From Candidatus Cloacimonadota bacterium (GTDB taxonomy: Bacteria > Cloacimonadota > Cloacimonadia > Cloacimonadales > WRIO01): a stretch of DNA of 6,399 nt. The DNA lies in assembly GCA_009782695.1 (NCBI GenBank), contig WRIO01000069.1, forward strand, positions 1-6,399. The letters run 5' to 3'. The position numbers and the translations under genes were made by a program. Under the pieces are notes generated by a model. That model saw nothing but the letters and a program-made list of their open reading frames with translations, did not search any database and was not told the origin of the DNA. Below, in pieces: positions 1 through 5,289 of this stretch; positions within the stretch are counted from its first letter, which is position 1; every line of letters starts with the position of its first letter.

Positions 1-674
1 TCACCTTGCAAGAATATGTAAAAAAGCTGATAAAGAGCATGCACTCTATAGACAAAGAATCGCAAGACCTCTTATTACAAGTCGATAAAAGCACAAACAG
101 GTTGATTTCTTCTATACAAGATATCATCACTTTAAATAGATACAACCAAAAGACCGATTTGATAAAAAAGCAAACAGATATCACAGAATCATTAAGAACA
201 ATTTATGATGAAATAGCTTACCTCAGCCAAAGCAGAAAAATGAAACTAAAGCTAGAAGCAACAGACAATTTGCCAAAAATAAACATAGAAAAGAAGTCAT
301 TCGAACTCTTGCTACTAAACTTAATGATGAACGCTGTCCGGTTTACCCCGGACTATGGAAATATCACACTGGGAGCTAGAAAGGCTATGTTTCATCATGA
401 AAAAATAAATGATGAAGATGCTGTCGTGGTGTATGTCCAAGACAATGGTATAGGTATCCCAGAACGAGAACAGGAAAACATTTTTAAAGCTTTTTTTGAA
501 CTAGGGGACATCTATACTCACCGATCAGGAACTATGGAGTTTCGGAGTAGTGGATTAGGTATAGGGCTAGCTATCGTGAAAAGAATAGTCGACCTGCACA
601 ATGGTAAAATATGGATAAAAAGTAAAGAACGAGAAGGGACAACAGTTTTTGTGTCTCTACCCCTTACGAACTAA
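1..674 (+). CDS. Sensor histidine kinase, C-terminal part (5' end outside window)
   Basis: Open from the window edge, so the true start is upstream; the first full codon is at position 3. The protein would autophosphorylate on a histidine with ATP and pass the phosphate to a response regulator. Counting from the TTG at 6, residues 1-48 look like the second half of the HisKA dimerisation hairpin (ending SSIQDIITLNRYNQ). The H-box itself lies just upstream and is not visible. Residues about 95-222 are a complete HATPase_c domain: N-box LLLNLMMNAVRFTP (N105, N109), G1 box VQDNGIGIPE, F-box IFKAFFE and G2 box SSGLGIGLAIVKRI. It ends with the usual GTTVFVSLPL strand and has no receiver domain after it, so it is a classical rather than a hybrid kinase at this end. 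The stop codon overlaps the ribosome binding site of the next gene, 11 nt away. Signal and partner regulator cannot be inferred here. Confidence 0.95.
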   Translation, partial: TLQEYVKKLIKSMHSIDKESQDLLLQVDKSTNRLISSIQDIITLNRYNQKTDLIKKQTDITESLRTIYDEIAYLSQSRKMKLKLEATDNLPKINIEKKSFELLLLNLMMNAVRFTPDYGNITLGARKAMFHHEKINDEDAVVVYVQDNGIGIPEREQENIFKAFFELGDIYTHRSGTMEFRSSGLGIGLAIVKRIVDLHNGKIWIKSKEREGTTVFVSLPLTN

Positions 675-685
675 GGAAAACAATA

Positions 686-1525
686 ATGAACACAAAATCA
701 CTTTTAAACTTAAACTTAATCAACCAAAATAAAACAGTTATCTTTTTCATAATGCCGAGTATTCATCGGGTCGACATCGAAACTTTAAACTTATGCTTCA
801 GTTTACTAAACAAGTATGAACAGATTTATGTCCTATGCTCACATTTTGAGAGATCTTTTTACCACTTGATGATAAACAAATCACCTTCACTTGTTGGTTT
901 TAAAACAAAAATAGAAATAGATATCATAAACCCTATAAAATTTGCTGAAATCCAAACAAAAGAAGCCATCATCATCTCTTTTAGAGATAATTTTACTCTC
1001 CCTGAGAACAATAAAAAAGCTATCCTATGCACCTTGAAACCTGAATCTGATATTTTATTTAACATAGAAGGAAAAACTCCCTCAGCATTGATGATGAACT
1101 ATTTAAAAAGCTTGCTCCTGTTTATGCAAGTAAAAGAAAAACAAGTCTTAAAAGACATAGAAATTACCCCAGAGCAAATCACCAAAGGATCTTCTATCGT
1201 TAATAATTTAAATGATAAAGAATATTATGTGATAGTTTTAAATAATTTTATCTCCTCTATGAAAATATCAAATTTTCTCAGGAAACATAAGCTAAAAAAA
1301 CAACTGATCATCATTTCCCATAATAAAATAAATGTGATAGACCCCAAACTGTTTTATTTTAAAGAACACACATTTTTAGATTTTCTTGCCTTTCAATTGC
1401 AAGCAGTGTCTATTTACGGGTCCTCCTTCGAGGAGTATAGTAAAACATGCATAAACCTGAAAATTCATCTAAACCTAAAACCGAAATTTAAAGATTTTAA
1501 GATGATCCTTGATGAGATTACTTAA
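686..1525 (+). CDS. Hypothetical protein, possibly GT-B/GT9-like fold
   Basis: A 279-residue protein that I do not recognise. The ATG is 8 nt after an AAGGA at 673-677, a good ribosome binding site that overlaps the kinase stop codon, so the two genes are probably co-transcribed. No signal peptide or clear membrane helix is seen. The protein is rich in Lys, Ile and Asn and looks alpha/beta: strand-like stretches such as TVIFFIMPS, QIYVLCS, AIIISF, YYVIVLNNF and QLIIISHN alternate with helices. The layout (SIHRVDIETLNLCFSLL then a strand, and a late segment FLDFLAFQLQAVSIYGSSFEEY) faintly recalls family 9 glycosyltransferases, where a helix before a conserved D-S-G-P loop binds nucleotide sugar. 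The canonical D-S-G-P is not present, so any relation would be to a degenerate or non-enzymatic member. This is a weak impression only. An accessory role for the adjacent kinase is equally possible. Confidence 0.8.
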   Translation: MNTKSLLNLNLINQNKTVIFFIMPSIHRVDIETLNLCFSLLNKYEQIYVLCSHFERSFYHLMINKSPSLVGFKTKIEIDIINPIKFAEIQTKEAIIISFRDNFTLPENNKKAILCTLKPESDILFNIEGKTPSALMMNYLKSLLLFMQVKEKQVLKDIEITPEQITKGSSIVNNLNDKEYYVIVLNNFISSMKISNFLRKHKLKKQLIIISHNKINVIDPKLFYFKEHTFLDFLAFQLQAVSIYGSSFEEYSKTCINLKIHLNLKPKFKDFKMILDEIT

Positions 1526-1586
1526 GTTTCTTTTATCACGCTGATTAAAAAAAGGGTAATTTTTATTTCAATTTGTCCCCATAAAA

Positions 1587-1612
1587 AAAGGGCTAAATCG
1601 CTTCAGCCCTTT
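1587..1612 (-). terminator. Intrinsic terminator between convergent genes
   Basis: AAAGGGCT (1587-1594) pairs perfectly with AGCCCTTT (1605-1612) around a 10-nt loop. Read on the minus strand, the hairpin is followed by seven T's (1589-1583), the classical form of a Rho-independent terminator, placed just downstream of the broken protease gene. On the plus strand the tail is only TTTATATT, so termination of the rightward kinase transcript would be weaker but is possible; the hairpin may serve both sides. Confidence 0.8.
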
Positions 1613-1623
1613 ATATTAAAACC

Positions 1624-2404
1624 TTATTTCATCAAAATCATTTTTTTAGTCACTACGTTATCATCTGTCTGCACGCGGTAAAAGTATAGCCGACTGCACC
1701 ATCAAAAACACTATTCCTAACAAAAACATCATTGCTATAGTAGTGATAATCATAGTTAATTGGGTTACCTGATGTCCGAGTAATAGTTCCTGTTCTCCAA
1801 TCAATTGATATTCCGGGCATCTTAGATTGATCTATATAAATGTTATCCCTTAAATCATGATGATTCCACTTAACACCAGTATCAATCACAGCAATAATTA
1901 TTTCTGATGCATCTTGTATCGTATCCCACATTTGGGGGCAGAGAATTTGAGTTAAATGCCACTGTAAAGAAAACTGAGGGTCGTTAGGTGTAAAGGTATA
2001 TCTGTTTATTGCTTCTTTCTCAGCAAAAATAATTCCTTTTTCATTTGATAGAGCATCAATAGCATCATCTAATAAATCCTTGTCAGCAAGGACAATTCTA
2101 AAAATATTCATTGGGTATGCACCATTGCTATCGTGCCATTTATCATTTTTAACATCAAACATCCTTATGATTTCTATAAAGTTATATTCTTTAGAAATAT
2201 CATCAAAAAAATCATAGCCAATCTGAATTTGACCAGTTGTATTTATTTCTACATCAATGTCACCTATAGTAGTGCCAATATCATCAGCGTTAAAGCATGC
2301 TATAATGAAGTTCGGGAAGAAGTCAAGACCATCAAATTCATCTTCTGCTATCAGAAAAGTAAATGTTACACTTAATAGTATGAATATATCATCACTCTTT
2401 TCAT
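1624..2404 (-). pseudogene. Degenerate secreted subtilisin-like (S8) protease with sorting-domain tail
   Basis: Reads leftward from ATG 2404-2402, which has a strong ribosome binding site (AAAGGAG, 2417-2411). That frame stops after ten codons (TAA 2374-2372). The rest is open in another frame from 2402 to a TAG at 1655-1653, with no usable start before ATG 2162. Adding one base in the A-run at 2401-2398 gives MKKSDDIFILLSVTFTFLIA, a plausible signal peptide. An I9/fervidolysin-type propeptide follows (FRIVLADKDL, AIDALSNEKGIIFAEKE), then NDPQFSLQWHL and the catalytic Asp motif IIIAVIDTGVKWNHHDL. The family's HGTH histidine and GTSMA serine motifs are absent. At 1686-1624 another frame encodes YFYRV...KKMILMK and TAA, matching in length and pattern the end of the sorting domain of the gene ending at 5264 (YFTVV...EKFAVIK). 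The PNP part of that domain is missing. Best read as an internally deleted, twice-frameshifted gene; even with both frames repaired (about 260 residues) it could not be an active protease. Confidence 0.8.
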
Positions 2405-2410
2405 TTTTAT

Positions 2411-2417
2411 CTCCTTT
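2411..2417 (-). promoter_or_regulatory. Ribosome binding site deciding the protease-remnant start
   Basis: AAAGGAG lies 6 nt upstream of ATG 2404-2402. It fixes the original translation start at this ATG although that frame now closes after ten codons. The TAG stop of the upstream open frame (2420-2418) directly abuts it. Confidence 0.75.
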
Positions 2418-2741
2418 CTACTGATTATGATCAATAACAAATACTTCAACTCTAAAATTTGCATCGACAACCATTTCTATTGGGATTTCGACAAATTGAG
2501 TAATACGACGAACGGGATCAATGAATGATAGAGAGCTATCTGTTTCTAGGTAATACCTGATGATATTTTCCCCTGTTTCAGAAGAAAATAAAACATCCCA
2601 CGGTAATTTCATCAAATGTTCAGCTAAATAGAATCTATCTTCGATTACAAGAACAAAATTCTCAAAGAAAGTTTCATTGTATCTCTCATTTACAAATTCT
2701 ACAACATAATTTGATGTTAGAACACTGGGTGGTAATATCAA
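2418..2741 (-). CDS. Hypothetical open frame, 107 codons, possibly a 3' gene remnant
   Basis: I do not recognise this protein. The frame opens after an in-frame TAA a few codons upstream of TTG 2741-2739 and ends with TAG 2420-2418, 13 nt before the ATG of the protease remnant, in operon-like spacing. The sequence is not low-complexity and has amphipathic strands (NFVLVIEDRFYL, ITQFVEIPIEMVV, NFRVEVFVIDHNQ), suggesting a beta-rich domain end. There is no signal peptide. No start codon has a ribosome binding site: the TTG at 2741 overlaps the -10 box of the promoter at 2740-2768 and would precede the expected transcript start, and the first ATG, in HLMKLPW, also lacks one. Together with its decayed neighbour this favours a fragment of a longer gene that lost its 5' part, but a small real gene with a non-canonical start cannot be excluded. 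Confidence 0.4.
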   Translation of the reverse strand: MILPPSVLTSNYVVEFVNERYNETFFENFVLVIEDRFYLAEHLMKLPWDVLFSSETGENIIRYYLETDSSLSFIDPVRRITQFVEIPIEMVVDANFRVEVFVIDHNQ

Positions 2742-2768
2742 TATATTTTATCTCTGTTTTTCTGTCAA
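2740..2768 (-). promoter_or_regulatory. Sigma-70-type promoter
   Basis: On the minus strand, TTGACA (2768-2763) and TATATT (2745-2740) are separated by exactly 17 nt: a consensus -35 box and a one-mismatch -10 box. The transcript would start near 2733 and run into the 107-codon frame and the protease remnant. Whether this lineage uses these boxes for its housekeeping sigma factor is assumed. Confidence 0.55.
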
Positions 2769-2795
2769 GGGAATTGTTTGTAAAAATATGAGTTT

Positions 2796-2892
2796 TTCCC
2801 TCGAAAGAAAGGGTGCTGCCCTCGGATTGATTTTTGCAGAAGGCAAAGGGTTGCCTTCCCAACGAAAGGAAGGTCCGGAGAATCGCCTTCTG
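2796..2892. repeat. GC-rich structured intergenic element
   Basis: A strongly self-complementary stretch, about 55% GC by my count over 2837-2892, in a clearly more AT-rich setting. CAGAAGGC (2837-2844) pairs with GCCTTCTG (2885-2892), enclosing CCTTCC (2854-2859) paired with GGAAGG (2868-2873). A competing hairpin, AAGGCAA (2840-2846) with TTGCCTT (2851-2857) around a 4-nt AGGG loop, shares bases with both stems, so two exclusive folds exist. A related motif, TTCCC then TCGAAAGAAAGG, occurs at 2796-2812 and again about 60 nt later as TTCCCAACGAAAGGAAGG (2856-2873). There is no long T tract, so it is not a standard terminator. It lies between the stop of the leftward operon (3009) and the promoter at 2740-2768. 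It could be a dispersed intergenic repeat, a 3' UTR structure or a small RNA. Confidence 0.5.
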
Positions 2893-3008
2893 TTGACTAT
2901 TGAAACTGTCTTATTATCCTGAGATCTTATTCCTTATATCATGAAAGGCATTCTTTTTTGGGTTGTTTTTGACAATTATATAAAAATATATGTGTTCTAC
3001 ATTCTATA
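2893..3008. other. AT-rich gene-free stretch after the operon
   Basis: This stretch, with 2742-2892, makes up the 267-nt gap between the 107-codon frame and the operon end. I see no convincing gene, strong hairpin or T-tract terminator directly after the stop at 3009. A TTGACA at 2969-2974 on the plus strand has no proper -10 partner. Confidence 0.5.
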
Positions 3009-3695
3009 TTATAGTTTTATGCAAAATGTTATATTAGGGTTCAGCTCACTGTCTATAAAAGTTTGCATTGTTATTCTTTTATTATAGTTTTTAGTAGTAT
3101 TGACAGTATGAAGTAAACTGACTATATGGTTAACAAAAATCAGACCACTTACAGCTAATGCATAGTCATCTTGTTCTCTGGACTCTTTGCGTAGAACTCT
3201 GTATTTCACCCTATTCTCTCTATTTCCCCAGTCCCATGAGAAATCGTCATCTAATTTATTTGCATTTATATATTCTGTTCTTTCTTTTGCTTGATTGTAA
3301 TGCGGATACCTAGCATAAGCTTCTTTTACGACCATTTCCATATATCCACCAGGTCCATATCCGGAATGGTTGTATCGAGACAAAAGATACCACATATCAT
3401 TGTCTAATTTTGTGTCAGTTAGGTTTGCATTATTATGGGCAAATTGCTGGGATTTCTTCATCCGTAGGTTTGCTTCTTCTTTGAAGTAAAACATAGCACT
3501 CCATGTGGCGACTTCAGCTGCGATAAAAGCAAAACCCATATTATCTTTAACCCTTAATTCTCCCCAACCAGGCACGATAGCAGATTTTAAGGCATTCAAT
3601 GGGACGTTTACTTCTTTTGGTTCTGTATCGGCTGCTAAGCTGATAAAAAAGCAAAAAAGAGATAGCAACAAAAAAACTTTAAAATTTAAATTCAT
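3009..3695 (-). CDS. DUF5683-like envelope protein, paralogue C
   Basis: A 228-residue protein, last gene of the operon. It starts with a signal peptide (hydrophobic core VFLLLSLFCFFISLAA, probable cleavage near residue 22). Next comes LKSAIVPGWGELRV (37-50), the SAxxPGxG motif also seen in the two genes before it, then a hydrophobic segment (about 54-71). A polar, aromatic middle contains DDDFSWDWGNRENRVKYR (149-166), and a second hydrophobic segment is LAVSGLIFVNHIVSLLHTV (180-198). The ATG lies inside the end of the preceding gene (17-nt overlap) and the nearest purine-rich box (AAAGGG) is about 13 nt upstream, too far to be strong, so translation probably depends on ribosomes finishing the upstream gene. 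The signal peptide core LSLFC(F/Y)F is nearly the same as in the preceding gene, supporting duplication. The SAxxPGxG motif resembles DUF5683 proteins of FCB bacteria, of unknown function. Of the three paralogues this one has the most altered motif (PGWGELRV rather than PGAG-Y). Confidence 0.88.
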   Translation of the reverse strand: MNLNFKVFLLLSLFCFFISLAADTEPKEVNVPLNALKSAIVPGWGELRVKDNMGFAFIAAEVATWSAMFYFKEEANLRMKKSQQFAHNNANLTDTKLDNDMWYLLSRYNHSGYGPGGYMEMVVKEAYARYPHYNQAKERTEYINANKLDDDFSWDWGNRENRVKYRVLRKESREQDDYALAVSGLIFVNHIVSLLHTVNTTKNYNKRITMQTFIDSELNPNITFCIKL

Positions 3696-4398
3696 AATTC
3701 AATGTAAACCCTTTATTCTCCACATCTGGTGTAGCATAGACATGCCTATTTTCTTTGTTTAGCCTGTTAGTAGACAAGGCAGTATCGATGACGCTAATGA
3801 TTCGGTTCACTATCATAGCCCCGATTGCAAAATTCGCATATATCTCAAATTCTTGTTTTTGACTTCTGATATTTCGATATTTATAAAAATGAGAGTCATA
3901 TTGCCATTCCCACCAATCATCTGCACCTAGTCTATCCCTTTCTACATATTCATAAAATTCTTCCTGCGTGATATAGTCTATGACCAGATATTTTTTATAA
4001 AAAGCCTCCATAGTCAGATTATACTCTTCAGCAGATCTGTATATGCTTGCATAATAGTATAAATCTTTGCTTGCATTTGAACGTAAACCAGCCATAGAAT
4101 TTGCATAACTTTTATAATTGTGGATAGCATTGTTTTTTTCCTGATTAAATTTACACAGAGCGAAGACAGACAGCATATCAGCTGCTAAATAAGGACTTAT
4201 TTTGTTATTTTGACCAATATACAAGTGTCCTGCTCCAGGCACTGCCGCAGAGCATAGTATCGCCAAAGGAACTGATTTGTGTGCATTCTTGAGTTCTACA
4301 CCGACCTCTCCCCCATTTTTGCTTGGAGGGGTATCAGTAGCATGTAAAAAATAACAAAACAACGATAACACCGCACAGAATATCAATAATCTCTTCAT
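3679..4398 (-). CDS. DUF5683-like envelope protein, paralogue B
   Basis: A 239-residue protein with a clear start: GGAGG (4407-4403) lies 4 nt before the ATG, and the stop of the upstream gene is 12 nt away. The signal peptide is MKRLLIFCAVLSLFCYFLHA, with likely cleavage before T21; its Cys residues do not form a proper lipobox. The motif CSAAVPGAGHLYIG (49-62) is followed by a hydrophobic stretch (about 68-83), a Tyr-rich helical middle (for example KDLYYYASIYRSAEEY), the acidic-aromatic block GADDWWEWQYDSHFYKYR (158-175) and a second hydrophobic segment FAIGAMIVNRIISVIDTAL (190-208). It ends GFTLNYEFKF, an alternating strand with terminal Phe of the kind recognised by the outer-membrane beta-barrel assembly machinery. 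A single strand is not a barrel, so an outer-membrane location is only a possibility. Function unknown; middle member of the three tandem paralogues. Confidence 0.9.
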   Translation of the reverse strand: MKRLLIFCAVLSLFCYFLHATDTPPSKNGGEVGVELKNAHKSVPLAILCSAAVPGAGHLYIGQNNKISPYLAADMLSVFALCKFNQEKNNAIHNYKSYANSMAGLRSNASKDLYYYASIYRSAEEYNLTMEAFYKKYLVIDYITQEEFYEYVERDRLGADDWWEWQYDSHFYKYRNIRSQKQEFEIYANFAIGAMIVNRIISVIDTALSTNRLNKENRHVYATPDVENKGFTLNYEFKF

Positions 4399-4402
4399 AA
4401 AG

Positions 4403-4407
4403 CCTCC
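4403..4407 (-). promoter_or_regulatory. Strong ribosome binding site of paralogue B
   Basis: GGAGG on the minus strand, 4 nt before ATG 4398-4396. It is the best Shine-Dalgarno sequence in this operon and lies in the only junction without overlap. It suggests that paralogue B can be translated independently of the gene upstream, unlike paralogue C. Confidence 0.7.
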
Positions 4408-4410
4408 GTC

Positions 4411-5289
4411 CTAGAATTTAGCTGTCAAACACACCACAGGTATTAAGCTGTCGTTTATTCTATAGATAGTATAGTTTGGTTGGATTAAGAGCTTTTTGTT
4501 GTGACTCTTGGCTGCTCTATTGGCTTGAAATACTGATAATCCGTGATTTAAAACTATCAAATAATACATATTCTGCCTCAAATAATAGGTCTCGTTAGCC
4601 TCATCTCTCATTTTGAAGTATTCTGCCCGCAGTGCACTATAAGGAGGGACTTCACGGTCGCCATTTTTATGGACACTCCCTATCCAAAACCTATCGTCAT
4701 CCCACAACCAATTGACATTGCCTTCACTGTCAGCATTATTCATAAACCAGTCGTCCCAACCAAAAATATATTTATGATACTTTCCGATATCTTCATAATA
4801 ATGCTGCTTATCAGTTACCTTATCACCTAAACGAAAATAGTTTTCATCATACATGGGGTGCGTAGCACTTGCTATGAAGTTGTTTTTTACGATCTCGTAG
4901 TGGTCTCTATCATAATGAGCATCTGCAAATTTTTCAAACTTTCGGGTAAGCCTATCCCCCTTTTTGTCAAAATGGTTTGCCGCTACAAACAAGCCAATCT
5001 CGACAGCGGGGAAAACATAAGTCCAAACAGACTTTTTGCTCACATAATACTGACCAGCACCAGGGAAAATTGCTGAGTATATCATAGCTTTGGCAGCAGA
5101 TTTTTCACTGGGCAGCTCTGGCGATTCAGAAGCTGTATCCGTAAATTCTTGAGCTGACATAGGTAAAATATGAATTGATAAGATCATCAATACTAAGGCA
5201 AAAAAGCGTAGTTTGGAGATAAAAAGTTGATAAATCAACGGACTATCGGTTGTGACAAATTTATTATTTGATAACTGCGAATTTTTCAT
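4411..5289 (-). CDS. DUF5683-like envelope protein, paralogue A
   Basis: A 292-residue protein, the longest of the three paralogues. The ATG lies 26 nt inside the preceding gene, with AGAAGG (5306-5301) about 11 nt upstream. The signal peptide has an unusually long polar lead (residues 1-26) before the core FFALVLMILSIHILPMSA, with probable cleavage after A46; a shorter start has no ribosome binding site. Then come KAMIYSAIFPGAGQYYVSKK (67-86), the canonical form of the motif shared by all three, a hydrophobic segment (about 88-105), and a charged middle with FGWDDWFMNN (176-185) and NWLWDDDRFW (193-202). A final hydrophobic stretch, MYYLIVLNHGLSVFQA (241-256), is followed by strands ending LIPVVCLTAKF. 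The SA-x-x-PG-x-G-x-x-Y pattern plus helix is typical of DUF5683-like proteins of the FCB group, whose role is not known. It is likely exported and membrane-associated, and translationally coupled to the secreted protein gene before it. Confidence 0.9.
   Translation of the reverse strand: MKNSQLSNNKFVTTDSPLIYQLFISKLRFFALVLMILSIHILPMSAQEFTDTASESPELPSEKSAAKAMIYSAIFPGAGQYYVSKKSVWTYVFPAVEIGLFVAANHFDKKGDRLTRKFEKFADAHYDRDHYEIVKNNFIASATHPMYDENYFRLGDKVTDKQHYYEDIGKYHKYIFGWDDWFMNNADSEGNVNWLWDDDRFWIGSVHKNGDREVPPYSALRAEYFKMRDEANETYYLRQNMYYLIVLNHGLSVFQANRAAKSHNKKLLIQPNYTIYRINDSLIPVVCLTAKF

Noticed and set aside
859..1065. 68-codon minus-strand open frame
   Set aside because: Lies entirely antisense within the 279-residue gene, with no ribosome binding site; a shadow frame.
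2133..2375. 80-codon plus-strand open frame
   Set aside because: Antisense to the protease remnant, whose propeptide reads clearly on the other strand; composition is not protein-like.
2397..2404. Programmed -1 frameshift at the start of the protease gene
   Set aside because: The run is GAAAAG, not a canonical X XXY YYZ slippery heptamer, and the gene is broken elsewhere too, so loss of a base is simpler.
2748..2933. Minus-strand open frame of about 60 codons through the GC-rich element
   Set aside because: No usable start codon before its middle; it reads through the palindromic repeats, and its Arg/Pro-rich translation looks like a by-product of the element.
2969..2974. TTGACA on the plus strand as a promoter
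   Set aside because: At the proper 17-nt spacing there is no -10-like box, and no rightward gene follows.
2941..3078. 45-codon plus-strand frame starting ATG 2941, hydrophobic
   Set aside because: Runs into the 3' end of paralogue C, lacks a ribosome binding site, and its hydrophobicity follows from T-rich sequence.
3505..3762. 85-codon plus-strand open frame
   Set aside because: Antisense to the N-terminal coding part of paralogue C and the end of B.
4858..5076. 72-codon plus-strand open frame
   Set aside because: Antisense to paralogue A; no ribosome binding site and no family resemblance.
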